A DNA stretch of 64,000 nucleotides from JASHUC01 sp035606175 (lineage in GTDB: Bacteria; Pseudomonadota; Gammaproteobacteria; Steroidobacterales; Steroidobacteraceae), in assembly GCA_035606175.1 (NCBI GenBank), contig DATNFW010000033.1:25765-89764 (forward strand), in the 5' to 3' direction. A program made the translations under genes and the position numbers. Below the pieces are notes generated by a model. That model saw only the letters and a program-made list of their open reading frames with translations. It had not been told where the DNA came from and did not search any database. Below, piece after piece: positions 50,092-58,591 of this stretch. Each line of letters opens with the position of its first letter. The first letter of the stretch is position 1.

Positions 50092-50658
50092 TTGAACGAT
50101 TCGACAGCCGGCCTCGGCTCGGGGGCACTCGACCGGTTCCTCGCGAGCATCGAGCTCAAGGCATTCAAGATCGCCCTCGCGAGCCTGCGCCACGAAGACG
50201 ACGCGCTCGATGCGGTCCAGGACGCGATGCTGCAGCTTGCGCGCGCATACTCGGACCGAGCGCCGGAAGAGTGGAAGCCGTTGTTCTACCGGATCCTCGA
50301 GAATCGGATCCGGGACATGCAGCGCCGGCGCACCGTGCGCGGCCGAGTCATGGCATGGCTTCCCTTCAGGCGCGATGATGAGGAGGACGAGCACGACCCG
50401 ATCGCGGAGGCGCCGAGCGCCGATCCGCAGCCGCCCGCGCGACTCGAGATGGACCAGGCGATCGCCGCCCTCGAGCAGGCATTGCAGGCACTACCGGATC
50501 GGCAACGGCAGGCGTTTCTGCTGCGCAACCTCGAAGGGCTCGATGTGGCGCAGACTGCGGCTGCGATGGGATGCTCCGAGGGCAGCGTCAAGACACACTA
50601 CTTCAGGGCCATCCAGGCATTGCGCGGACGGCTCGGCGATTTCGAGATAGAGACATGA
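50092..50658 (+). CDS. ECF sigma factor (DUF3619/DUF3106-linked type)
   Basis: 188 residues from TTG 50092 (in-frame ATG at 49993 is an alternative). Region 2 ALDRFLASIELKAFKIALAS ... DALDAVQDAMLQLARAY, WKPLFYRILENRIRDMQRRR; acidic linker with DDEEDEHD; region 4 LPDRQRQAFLLRNLEGLDVA and GCSEGSVKTHYFRAIQAL. This sigma type heads a conserved operon with DUF3619 and DUF3106 genes in beta- and gamma-proteobacteria, as here. Regulon unknown; the exported partners point to an envelope role. Confidence 0.85.
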   Translation: MNDSTAGLGSGALDRFLASIELKAFKIALASLRHEDDALDAVQDAMLQLARAYSDRAPEEWKPLFYRILENRIRDMQRRRTVRGRVMAWLPFRRDDEEDEHDPIAEAPSADPQPPARLEMDQAIAALEQALQALPDRQRQAFLLRNLEGLDVAQTAAAMGCSEGSVKTHYFRAIQALRGRLGDFEIET

Positions 50659-51113
50659 TGAGCGGTATGGGTGAGGAGAGCGGGCTCGAGCGGCGCACAC
50701 GCACCGTTCTCGAGGAAAGTGTGGCGCGCGTCGATGCGCGGACGCGCTCGCGCCTCAACCGCGCGCGTCAGGCGGCGCTCGAGGCCACCGCTCGCCGCCG
50801 GCCGTTCTGGCGCAGCATGAGCGCGCTGCCCATCGCGGGAGCGGCTGCGGCCGGTGTGCTCGCAATCGCGCTCGCGCTGTTCATGCACGGTACTTTCCAC
50901 CAGGGCTTGCGAACCGATGCGTCGCAGCCGTCGGTCGAAGTGCTCGACATGCTGGCCGACGACGATGGCATCACGTTCATGGAGAACTACGATCACTCGT
51001 TCTACGAGTGGGCTGCAGCGCAGGCCGATCTGGGCAATGCAGGCGCGAGTGGTCAGACCGAGGGCTCCGGCGGCGAGACTGGCGGCAGCTCGGGTAGCGG
51101 GGCGAGCGGTTGA
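50655..51113 (+). CDS. DUF3619-like membrane protein (putative sigma regulator)
   Basis: 152 residues, ATG overlapping the sigma stop. Cytoplasmic helix (LERRTRTVLEESVARVDART, then RSRLNRARQAALEATARR), one TM (LPIAGAAAAGVLAIALALFM), and a periplasmic motif VEVLDMLADDDGITFMENYD followed by FYEWAAAQ that matches DUF3619 proteins as I know them. Gly/Ser-rich tail. Position and topology suggest an anti-sigma factor; not proven. The stop overlaps the next start as TTGA. Confidence 0.75.
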   Translation: MMSGMGEESGLERRTRTVLEESVARVDARTRSRLNRARQAALEATARRRPFWRSMSALPIAGAAAAGVLAIALALFMHGTFHQGLRTDASQPSVEVLDMLADDDGITFMENYDHSFYEWAAAQADLGNAGASGQTEGSGGETGGSSGSGASG

Positions 51114-51418
51114 AGCGGGTTGCCGCGGCGCTGCTCCTCGGGGCGGCGGTTCTCGCGCCGGCCGCGCGAGTGCGCGCAGATTCCGGGCACACTGCGAGCC
51201 AGAGCCATGCCCAGGGCTCGCAACGCCCGGACGATGCGGCTCTGATTGAGTTTTTGGGAGGGATCGGGTCCGAGGACGACGCTTGGCTTGATTATCTCGC
51301 CCAGACCGACCCGACGAAGGTTGCACCACAGCCGACGCAAGCGCGCGCTGACGTGAGCAAGCCGTCCGATCCGCCGCATGCGCAGGCGGACTCGCCGAAC
51401 GGGAGTCAGAAGAAGTGA
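51110..51418 (+). CDS. Small exported protein of the sigma operon
   Basis: 102 residues from TTG 51110 in TTGA shared with the previous stop. Signal peptide (KRVAAALLLGAAVLAPAARV-RA), then a polar region with LIEFLGGIGSEDDAWLDYLA and a Pro/Ser/Gln/Lys-rich end. I recognise no named family; the acidic EFLG...DD.WLDYL motif looks conserved-type. Both neighbours are coupled by overlapping codons, so it belongs to the sigma/DUF3619/DUF3106 unit, acting in the periplasm. Confidence 0.7.
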   Translation: MKRVAAALLLGAAVLAPAARVRADSGHTASQSHAQGSQRPDDAALIEFLGGIGSEDDAWLDYLAQTDPTKVAPQPTQARADVSKPSDPPHAQADSPNGSQKK

Positions 51419-52140
51419 GGACGAGGGCCATCTACGCCCTGACTATCGCAGTCATCCTGGCGCTCGCGGTGCCGGGAAGGCCGGCGTTTGCCCAGTTGGG
51501 AACGCCGGCGGCGCCGCCCGCGCCCGGCGCCGATGCGGGTCGAATCTCCTGGTCTTCCCTTTCATCCGATCAGCAGCGGCTTCTGTCGAGCATGTCGGGA
51601 CGCTGGGACAGCCTTCCGGCCCAGCGCCAGCAGGCCCTCGCGAAAGGCAGCAGCCGCTGGCTGCAGATGACGCCTGCACAACGGGGCACGGCGCGGCAGC
51701 GGTTCAAGCGTTGGCAGACGCTGCCGCCTGGGGAGCGTCAGCAGCTGAGCCGGAGGTGGGAGCAATTCCGCTCGCTCCCTCCGGATCGCCAGCGCGCCGT
51801 GCGCGAGAACTTCCGCAAGTTCGAGAGTCTGCCGCCACAGCGTCGGCAGGCGCTGCGCCAGCGCTGGCAGTCCGCTACTCCCGCCGAGCGGCAGCAAATG
51901 CTGCAGCAGGCGCGACAGCGTGCGTTCGAGCGCCAGCAGATACGGCAGCGTCCGTTCGAGCGGCAACAGGCTCCGCAGCAGGGACTGCGCCAACGGCAGG
52001 ACATGCGGCAGCGAGGGCTCCGCGAGCGGCGCCTGTACGGTTCACCCAGAGCTCACCGCCAGATGTTTCGTCCGGCGCCGTTCCGTCCGTCGAGGCCGTT
52101 CGGCCCGGCGGGACGCGGGCCGCGCGGCAGGATGCGCTGA
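51415..52140 (+). CDS. DUF3106 exported protein
   Basis: 241 residues from GTG 51415, overlapping the preceding TGA. Signal peptide ending GRPAFA-Q. Then a tandem series of helix repeats with W-x-x-L-P/T and Q/R-rich signature (RWDSLPAQRQQALAKGSSRW, RWLQMTPAQRG, RWQTLPPGERQQL, KFESLPPQRRQALRQRW), characteristic of DUF3106, and a strongly basic Arg/Gln-rich C-terminus. Resembles CpxP/Spy-like periplasmic stress proteins in composition, so a periplasmic sensor or chaperone role for the sigma system is plausible. Confidence 0.85.
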   Translation: MRTRAIYALTIAVILALAVPGRPAFAQLGTPAAPPAPGADAGRISWSSLSSDQQRLLSSMSGRWDSLPAQRQQALAKGSSRWLQMTPAQRGTARQRFKRWQTLPPGERQQLSRRWEQFRSLPPDRQRAVRENFRKFESLPPQRRQALRQRWQSATPAERQQMLQQARQRAFERQQIRQRPFERQQAPQQGLRQRQDMRQRGLRERRLYGSPRAHRQMFRPAPFRPSRPFGPAGRGPRGRMR

Positions 52141-52219
52141 GTATTGCGCGCCCTGATGAGCGCGATTCCGGGCGCAGGCGCGTTCCGGTGCTCGTCGGAG
52201 TGGGTGAGTCACGGACCGC

Positions 52220-53188
52220 TTAGCGCGAGCGCACGGGGATCGGCACGTTGCAGACGTCGATGCGGCCTGCGGGCACTTTGTACCAGGCGTCGCGCCGGTT
52301 GCGCCGGGCTTCGATGAGCGCAGCGAACGCGCGCGTGTCGGTTCGAAGTACCTCGAGATGCGAGCGCTGATCCGGCGGCACATCGGCGGCGAGGCGCATC
52401 GACTCGATCGGCTCGCGCGGCTCTTTGGAACTGTAGAAGCCGAGCTGTCCCGATCCACGCGGCAGAGACGAGAGCAGCGGCATTCCCTCGACGACGCGTC
52501 CGATGAGCGCGACGTTGCGATCGAGCTGGCGCGGCGCCTGACCGATGACGGCATAGAGCTCGCTGCCGTTGCCGCTGTCTACATCGTCGTCCCGGCCGGC
52601 GCCCACCATCCCATAGCAGTGGACGAGCCACTCGCGGCCGATCTGCGGGTCGCGGGCGGCCGGGAACTCTCCTGCGAAGCCGGCCTCCGGTGCATACGTG
52701 TCGGGGTCCGGCAGAGCGGTGAACGGAACATCTTTCGAGGAGACGATGAATTCTGCCGGCAGCGTCTTCTCGGCGGTCCCGAGCGAGCGCGTGTGGTTGG
52801 AATCGCCCCATTGCACGACAAAATCATCCTGCACGCGCTCTATCGCGAGACCGTCGAAATAGTGCTCGCGTACGAGCTTTTTGATGTTGGCGATGTAGCG
52901 CGGCGCAAAGCGCGGCGCGAGCTCGATGATCACTCGGCCTGCAGGCAGCTGCATGTAGAGCGTGTTCTGCGGATCGAGGGGGCGCCAATCGCTCGGCTTC
53001 GTTTCGGCGAGAACGCGCGCCTCGTTGGGCGGCAAATGCGCAAGCGGTGCTCGCGTATCCGTCGGCGCTGACGCGGGCGCTGAGCGCTCGTTGGCCCAGG
53101 TCCGCGCAGCGGGAACGAGAAGCGCTGCCGCTGCAAGGAGCAAGGCCGGGCGCGCCAACAGATCCAGACGAGCTTTGATGGTTTGCAT
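52220..53188 (-). CDS. Periplasmic cyclophilin-type peptidyl-prolyl isomerase
   Basis: 322 residues with an N-terminal signal (LARPALLLAAAALLVPAARTWA). Cyclophilin domain: VIIELAPRFAPRYIANIKKL, YFDGLAIERVQDDFVVQWGD, AGFAGEFPAARDP, GREWLVHCYGMVGAGRDDD and ALIGRVVEGMPLLSSL. The usual catalytic FHR(V/I) segment reads AIERV, so the key arginine is retained. Two inserts make it longer than typical PpiA (190). TACACT sits 6 bases before ATG 53188, with no SD: probable leaderless start. Confidence 0.88.
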   Translation of the reverse strand: MQTIKARLDLLARPALLLAAAALLVPAARTWANERSAPASAPTDTRAPLAHLPPNEARVLAETKPSDWRPLDPQNTLYMQLPAGRVIIELAPRFAPRYIANIKKLVREHYFDGLAIERVQDDFVVQWGDSNHTRSLGTAEKTLPAEFIVSSKDVPFTALPDPDTYAPEAGFAGEFPAARDPQIGREWLVHCYGMVGAGRDDDVDSGNGSELYAVIGQAPRQLDRNVALIGRVVEGMPLLSSLPRGSGQLGFYSSKEPREPIESMRLAADVPPDQRSHLEVLRTDTRAFAALIEARRNRRDAWYKVPAGRIDVCNVPIPVRSR

Positions 53189-53262
53189 CGCGCGAGTGTA
53201 CCGCGGGCATCGTTCTTGTTACCGAAGTCCGTCCTGTGGATCGGCCTCGTAGGTGTGCTCAC

Positions 53263-53580
53263 ATGAAACGCAGCTTGGTCTTGCTTTCCGTCGCGGCGCT
53301 GATGATGGCGGTCGGTTGCTCGAATGAGCGCTCGTCGCAGCCCGCTGCGCCGGCCGATCAGAATGCGAATCCGCCTCCTGCGACGAATCCACCCGCAGAT
53401 CAGGAGCCGAATAACGCTTCGCCGAATGCGCCGAATACGGTCCAGCCCGGCACGCCGCCGAGCACGGCGCCGGGCGGTGCGCCTCCGGGCGGCGGCACGC
53501 CACCTCCAGGCGGAGCCGCGCCGGGACCGGGCGCGAATCCCAACGGTCCTGCAGGCGGGGGGACGCCCCCGCAGCGCTGA
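53263..53580 (+). CDS. Small proline-rich lipoprotein
   Basis: 105 residues. Signal peptide with lipobox MAVGC (Cys19), then an entirely low-complexity Pro/Asn/Gly/Ala tail (TPPSTAPGGAPPGGG and similar), with no folded domain. May span the periplasm or act as a spacer at the cell wall. No family recognised. Start ATG lies 5 bases after GGTG, a weak SD. Divergent from the cyclophilin gene. Confidence 0.65.
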   Translation: MKRSLVLLSVAALMMAVGCSNERSSQPAAPADQNANPPPATNPPADQEPNNASPNAPNTVQPGTPPSTAPGGAPPGGGTPPPGGAAPGPGANPNGPAGGGTPPQR

Positions 53581-53620
53581 GGCTGAACGGCGCTGAACGG
53601 CGCTGAGCGGCGCTGGCGGC
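53581..53620. repeat. 10-bp tandem repeat after the lipoprotein gene
   Basis: Four adjacent imperfect copies of CGCTGAACGG (53581-53590, 53591-53600, 53601-53610, 53611-53620), starting directly after the lipoprotein stop. The last copies fold as GGCGC..GCGCC hairpins and could aid termination between the convergent genes. Function otherwise unknown. Confidence 0.75.
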
Positions 53621-53638
53621 GCCGGCCCTCAGTGCCCC

Positions 53639-54601
53639 TCAAACCGATCCGGCATCGAGGGTGTTTGCGCTTGCGCCATAGAGCGGCCGCTTGAGCTTCC
53701 AGCGGCGGTGTGACCAGGTCCAGTCTTCCGGGCTCGCGAGGATCTGCGCTTCGACGAGGCGCGCGTAGCGCTCCGTGATCCCCCCCGGCTCGAGCGGGGC
53801 GCGCGCGGGCGCGAGCGGCTCGAACGACACCTCGTAGCGGCCCCGGGCGATACGGCGCATCGCGGCAAACACGACCGCGTGCCGGGTGGCCTGCGCGATC
53901 TTCTCCGGTCCCATGTAGAACGCCGTCGGCCGGCCGAGAAATCGAGTCCACCACTTGAACTCGCTCGTCACCGGCTCCTGGTCGGCGACCATGGCGATCG
54001 CCTGCGGCTCGCGATGCCTCAGCAAGTGTCCCAGCAGCTCTTTGGCCGGTACGAGTTTTCCGCCGAAGCGCGTGCGCAAGAGTCTCATCCAACGCTCGCC
54101 GCGCGATCCGTGGAGCGGCTTGTACGCCGCTGCGAGCGGAAAGCCGAGCTTCAGCGACAGAGCGAGGAGCATCCACTCCCAGTTGCATTGATGCGCGGCA
54201 GCGATCAGTACGGAACGTCCGGCCTCGAGCTCATTGCCGACACATTCGAGATTGCGCAGCGCGACGCGTTCCGCGAGCTCGTGCGGCGAGAGCGTCGCCG
54301 CTTTCACCACTTCGGCCGCAAGGTCGCCGAGTCGGCGGTAGTAACCCCGCACGATGCGCCGTCGTGCGCGCGCATCGAGATCGGGAAAGCATCCGCGAAC
54401 GTTGTCTCGCACCACCTCCAGCCGATAACGCAAGACGTGGTGCACGATGAAGGCAAGGCACGAGGTCGAGCCGTACATCAAAGGCCACGGCAGTCGCGAG
54501 AGCGCGCGCAAGGCGAGCGGCAGCGGCGCTTCGGAGCGTGCAGCATTCGGGTCGCTAGGCCCGTTGCGCGTTTGCGATGTTGAAGGATCGAGGCTCGTCA
54601 C
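53639..54601 (-). CDS. LpxL/HtrB-like lipid A acyltransferase
   Basis: 320 residues from GTG 54601. Adds a secondary acyl chain to lipid A precursor at the inner membrane, or a related glycolipid acyltransfer. One TM segment (LPLALRALSRLPWPLMYGST region), catalytic H-x4-E in AAAHQCNWEWMLLAL, and VADQEPVTSEFKWWTRFLGR with substrate-binding residues typical of the family. TACAAT ends 7 bases upstream of the GTG, so a leaderless mRNA is possible. Which acyl position it serves cannot be told. Confidence 0.9.
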   Translation of the reverse strand: MTSLDPSTSQTRNGPSDPNAARSEAPLPLALRALSRLPWPLMYGSTSCLAFIVHHVLRYRLEVVRDNVRGCFPDLDARARRRIVRGYYRRLGDLAAEVVKAATLSPHELAERVALRNLECVGNELEAGRSVLIAAAHQCNWEWMLLALSLKLGFPLAAAYKPLHGSRGERWMRLLRTRFGGKLVPAKELLGHLLRHREPQAIAMVADQEPVTSEFKWWTRFLGRPTAFYMGPEKIAQATRHAVVFAAMRRIARGRYEVSFEPLAPARAPLEPGGITERYARLVEAQILASPEDWTWSHRRWKLKRPLYGASANTLDAGSV

Positions 54602-54720
54602 GTGCGCGATTGTATAGGCGGCTCAGCCCCGGGTGCAGGCACCCGGGCAGCGCCGCTATGCTCTCGGGCAGCGCCGCAGCCGATCGAGCATGGGTGCAGA
54701 ACTTGCTTTGAGCGCTCGAC

Positions 54721-55905
54721 ATGGACGACTTCTTCGATGCGCCGTCGAAAGCCGAGCTCGAGGCGCTCGCCGCGCACCGCGCCGCCGCTTGCGTCTCGAT
54801 TCAATTCTCACCCCACCGGGCAAGTCGCGAGGTGCGTCAGGATGCGATCCGGCTGCACAATCTCATCCAGGAAGCTGCGGAGCGGCTGAACGCCCTCGGC
54901 GTGCGCCGCGCGGAGATCGACGACATGCTCGATCCGGCGCGCGCTCTGCTCGATGATTCGGAGCTCTGGGAGCGCCGCGCGCTCGGCATCGCGATTTTCG
55001 CAAGTCCCGGCTGGCTCGCGCGCTACCGGCTGCCGATCGAGCTTGCCGAGTCGGTGGTCGTCGGGCCGCGCTTTCATTTGAAGCCGCTGTTTGCGCTTCT
55101 GGCAAGCGATGGGCGCTTCTATCTGCTCGCGCTCGCGCAAAAGGCGCCGCGACTGCACCGCGGCTCGCGCCACGCGCTCGAGCCGTTGGAGCTGCCGAAC
55201 ATGCCGGAGAGTCTCGCGAGCGCGCTCGATCTCGAAGTGAGGCAGCCGCAGCTGCGCTTCGAGCGACGGGCGCCGCATCATCGAGGCTCGCGGCCCGACG
55301 GTTTTCACGGCCGGAGCGTCGGCGCCTCCGATCCGAACGATCCGATCATCGAGTACTTCCGCGTGCTCGATGCGGCGCTGCACGAGATGCTGCGCGAGGA
55401 GAGCGCACCGCTCGTGCTCGCCGGCGTCGAGTATCTCTGGCCGCTCTATCGCGCGGCGAACACCTACCCCCATCTGCTCGAGGGCGGCGTCCCGGGCAAT
55501 GCTCAAGGGATGCGCGCCGAGGAGCTGCACGCGAAGGCCTGGAAGCTCGTCGAGCCGTACTTCGAGCGCCCCGAGCGCGAGGCGCGCGCAAGGTTCGAGG
55601 AGCTCGCCGGACGACAGGGGGCAGGACGCACGGATATCCGCGCGCTCGACCGAGTAGCGGAGGTGGTGCCGGCGGCCGATGCGGGACGCATCGATTCTCT
55701 GTTCGTCGCGCTCGATGCCCAAGCGTGGGGGCGCTACGACGATGCGAGCCTCGCCGCCGAAATGCATCCGACTCCGCAGCCCGGCGACGAAGACCTCCTC
55801 AACCGCGCGGCGCTCGAGACGTACCTCAAGGGCGGCGCGGTGTTCGCCGTGCCGTCCGAGAGAGTACCGGGCCGCACTCCGGCCGCCGCAATCCTCCGAT
55901 TCTGA
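54721..55905 (+). CDS. baeRF-family protein (bacterial archaeo-eukaryotic release-factor-like)
   Basis: 394 residues. Motifs DGRFYLLALAQKAPRLHRGS, PDGFHGRSVGASDPNDPIIE, VLDAALHEMLREESAPLVLA and a hydrophobic VEYLWPLYRAANTYPHL place it in the baeRF3/7-like group of bacterial proteins related to eRF1. They are predicted to act on ribosomes or modified tRNA under stress, but experimental function is lacking. The conserved Gly-Gly-Gln of true release factors is absent. Start ATG 54721 has no strong SD. Convergent with sodB, 12 bases apart. Confidence 0.8.
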   Translation: MDDFFDAPSKAELEALAAHRAAACVSIQFSPHRASREVRQDAIRLHNLIQEAAERLNALGVRRAEIDDMLDPARALLDDSELWERRALGIAIFASPGWLARYRLPIELAESVVVGPRFHLKPLFALLASDGRFYLLALAQKAPRLHRGSRHALEPLELPNMPESLASALDLEVRQPQLRFERRAPHHRGSRPDGFHGRSVGASDPNDPIIEYFRVLDAALHEMLREESAPLVLAGVEYLWPLYRAANTYPHLLEGGVPGNAQGMRAEELHAKAWKLVEPYFERPEREARARFEELAGRQGAGRTDIRALDRVAEVVPAADAGRIDSLFVALDAQAWGRYDDASLAAEMHPTPQPGDEDLLNRAALETYLKGGAVFAVPSERVPGRTPAAAILRF

Positions 55906-55917
55906 GCGAAGGCCGCG

Positions 55918-56526
55918 TCAGGCCTTCTGAAGCTTCGCGGCCGCGTTCTCGAAATTCGCGAGCTTCGCGAGGAAATTGTCCGCGAAGTCGGGCCGGCGAT
56001 TGCGGAAGTCGACGTAGTAGGCGTGCTCCCACACATCGAGCACCAGCAGCACCTTGCCTTCGCCCGTTGCGAGAGGGGAGCCGGCGTTGGCGCTCTTGGT
56101 GACTTTCAGCCGGCCGTCCTTCGCAAGAACGAGCCACGCCCAGCCCGAGCCGAACTGGCCGACGGCCGCCGCCTTGAAGGCCTCCTTGAACTTATCGACG
56201 CTGCCGAAGTCCTCCGTCAGCTTGCGCTCGAGAGCGCCCGGAACGGTGCCCCCGGTCGGGGAGAGCGAATCCCAGAAGACGGAGTGATTCCAGTGCTGTC
56301 CGGCGTTGTTGAAGACGGGCTGGAGATCCGGCTTCTCTGCGGAGAGTTTGATGATCTCCTCGAGTGACTTGCCCTTCAGCGAGTCGTTCTTCTCCACGAG
56401 GCCATTGAGCGCGGTGACGTACGCATTGTGGTGCTTGCCATGGTGCAGTTCCAATGTCTCCTGAGACATGCCGCGCGATGCGAGGGCGCTCACCGAGAAA
56501 GGCAACGAAGGCAGGGTGAAGCTCAT
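55918..56526 (-). CDS. sodB: Superoxide dismutase, Fe-type
   Basis: 202 residues. Converts superoxide to peroxide and oxygen. Metal ligands in LELHHGKHHNAYVTALN, NNAGQHWNHSVFWDSL and VLDVWEHAYYVDFRNRRPDF; the AGQHWNHSFYW-like and GSGWAWL segments favour iron over manganese. SD GGAG 6 bases before ATG 56526. A TACAAT -10 box lies at 56563-56568 (minus). Peroxide produced links to Dps and the ferritin-like protein in this window. Confidence 0.96.
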   Translation of the reverse strand: MSFTLPSLPFSVSALASRGMSQETLELHHGKHHNAYVTALNGLVEKNDSLKGKSLEEIIKLSAEKPDLQPVFNNAGQHWNHSVFWDSLSPTGGTVPGALERKLTEDFGSVDKFKEAFKAAAVGQFGSGWAWLVLAKDGRLKVTKSANAGSPLATGEGKVLLVLDVWEHAYYVDFRNRRPDFADNFLAKLANFENAAAKLQKA

Positions 56527-56562
56527 ACGTCACTCCATATGAAGGGCGTGCGGGGGGAGGCT

Positions 56563-56568
56563 ATTGTA
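56563..56568 (-). promoter_or_regulatory. -10 box of sodB
   Basis: TACAAT on the minus strand, giving a start site about 30 bases before the sodB ATG. No -35 hexamer with usual spacing is convincing. Confidence 0.4.
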
Positions 56569-56679
56569 CACGGCGCTTCCCGCGGCGCTCGATGCGGCGG
56601 GGCGCTCGCCGAGTTCGCGGGGTAGGATCTCGCGGCACGGCGGTTGCTCTGCCTTGCTTCTGGCTCAGGTGCCACACTC

Positions 56680-58578
56680 ATGAAGCGCCCGTACCCGCCC
56701 ATCTCCGATTACGCACTGATCGGCGACTGCCATTCCGCAGCGCTCGTCGGCCGCGACGGCTCGATCGACTGGTGCTGCCTGCCACGATTCGATTCCGACA
56801 GCTGCTTCGGCCGGCTGCTCGACTGGGACCGGGGCGGGTACTACGAGGTGACTCCGCGCGCGCGATTCAGCGTCCGCCGCGAATACCTCCCGAAGAGCCT
56901 CATCCTGCGCACGACGTTCACCTCCGGGTCGAGCGAGGCGCGGGTCATCGACTTCTTCGCCATGCGCGAGGGAGGCCGTACGCACCCGCGGCGCGAGCTG
57001 GTGCGGATCATCGAAGGGGTGAAGGGCTCTCTCAAATTCGCGGTGCGCATCGTGCCGCGGTTCGACTTCGGCGAGGTACGACCGCTTATCTACCGGGCAG
57101 GCTCGGGCGAACCGGCGCCGCAGCGCGGACAGGCTTTCATCGCGGCCGGGGGCAATACCGGTCTGCTCATGTTCGGCGATGTGAAGCTCGAGGAAGGCGA
57201 CGATGGGCACAGCCTCGAGGCCGAAGTGACGGTCTCGAGCGGTGAGCGGCTGCACCTCGCGCTGCAGTTCGTCGCACCGGAGGATCTGCACGCGACCTCC
57301 GCGCAGGCCGAGGCGCGCGAGCGGCTCGCAGCGCATTACGAAGAAACGCTGAAGTGGTGGCGCGACTGGGCCGCGAAGCTCGCCTTTCCCGAGGCCTCCG
57401 GAGTCGGCGTCGTGCGCTCGGCGATCGTGCTGAAGGCACTCAACTACGCCCCGACCGGAGCGATCGTCGCGGCGCCGACGACCTCGCTTCCGGAGCGGGT
57501 CGGGGGCAAGCGCAACTGGGATTATCGATTCAGCTGGATACGCGACTCGGTGTTCACCGTGCACGCACTCTCCGAGCTCGGGCTCGAAGCGGAGGCGGAC
57601 GGTTTCCGCCGCTTCATCCAGCGCAGCGCCGCAGGCAACGCGAAGGATCTGCAGGTGCTCTATGCGGTCGATGGCCGCCGGCGGATGGAGGAGATGGAGC
57701 TCGAGCAGCTCGATGGCTGGCGCCGCTCCCGCCCCGTCCGCCTAGGCAACGGCGCGGCGAGCCAATATCAGGCGGACATGTACGGCCTCGTGCTCGAGCT
57801 CTACTGGCGATGGAGCGAGCGCGGCCGCCCGCACGCGGAGGAGTACTGGAAATTCTTGAGTGACATCGTGGAGACGACGCTCTCGAAGTGGCACCGGCCC
57901 GACCGGGGCTTCTGGGAGGTCCGCTCGCAACCGCGACACTTCGTGCACTCGAAGGTCATGTGCTGGGCCGCGGTCTCCCGCGGCATCGCGCTCGCCGAGC
58001 GATACTCGCTTCCGGCGCCGCTCGCTCGCTGGCGCAAGGTGCAGGCGCAAATGCGGGAACTCATCGAGACGCGCGGGTTCGATCGGCGACGCGGGCACTT
58101 CGTGCGCAGCTTCGGCGGCCGCGAGCTCGATGCGGCCCTGCTGCTGTTGCCCAGCGTCGAGTTCATCCCCTGGGACGACCCGCGCATGATCCGCACGGCG
58201 GATGCGATTCGCGAGAGGCTCTGCGTCGACGGCCTGATCATGCGCTACGAGGGCGAGGACGGTCTGCCGCCCGGAGAAGGCGTTTTTCTCCCCTGCACGT
58301 TCTGGCTCGCGGAGATGCTCGCGAAACAAGGCCGCAAGGCGGAGGCGAACGAGTTCTTCGAGCACGCGTCGCGATGCGCGAACGAGCTCGGGCTGTTCTC
58401 CGAGGAGTACGACGTGCGCGGCAAGCAGCTCCTCGGCAACTTCCCGCAGGGGCTCACGCATCTCGCTCACATCTCCGCGGCCCTCGCGCTCGATGGCGAG
58501 CGGGTCGCCCACGAGGCCGCCGAGCATCCGGTACGCGCGGGTATCGCGCTTGCTGGACTCCACCGTTCGGCCCATTAG
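56680..58578 (+). CDS. Glycoside hydrolase family 15 (glucoamylase/trehalase-like)
   Basis: 632 residues from ATG 56680 (MKRPYPPISDYALIGDCHSA is the standard start). N-terminal beta-sandwich, then the alpha/alpha barrel: KRNWDYRFSWIRDSVFTVHA, FWEVRSQPRHFVHSKVMCW with the presumed general-acid Glu, and PPGEGVFLPCTFWLAEML with the presumed base Glu. No signal peptide, so cytoplasmic; trehalose or maltooligosaccharide hydrolysis is likely. The ferritin-like gene starts 13 bases after its stop. Confidence 0.94.
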   Translation: MKRPYPPISDYALIGDCHSAALVGRDGSIDWCCLPRFDSDSCFGRLLDWDRGGYYEVTPRARFSVRREYLPKSLILRTTFTSGSSEARVIDFFAMREGGRTHPRRELVRIIEGVKGSLKFAVRIVPRFDFGEVRPLIYRAGSGEPAPQRGQAFIAAGGNTGLLMFGDVKLEEGDDGHSLEAEVTVSSGERLHLALQFVAPEDLHATSAQAEARERLAAHYEETLKWWRDWAAKLAFPEASGVGVVRSAIVLKALNYAPTGAIVAAPTTSLPERVGGKRNWDYRFSWIRDSVFTVHALSELGLEAEADGFRRFIQRSAAGNAKDLQVLYAVDGRRRMEEMELEQLDGWRRSRPVRLGNGAASQYQADMYGLVLELYWRWSERGRPHAEEYWKFLSDIVETTLSKWHRPDRGFWEVRSQPRHFVHSKVMCWAAVSRGIALAERYSLPAPLARWRKVQAQMRELIETRGFDRRRGHFVRSFGGRELDAALLLLPSVEFIPWDDPRMIRTADAIRERLCVDGLIMRYEGEDGLPPGEGVFLPCTFWLAEMLAKQGRKAEANEFFEHASRCANELGLFSEEYDVRGKQLLGNFPQGLTHLAHISAALALDGERVAHEAAEHPVRAGIALAGLHRSAH

Positions 58579-58591
58579 CCGGGGAGCAGCC

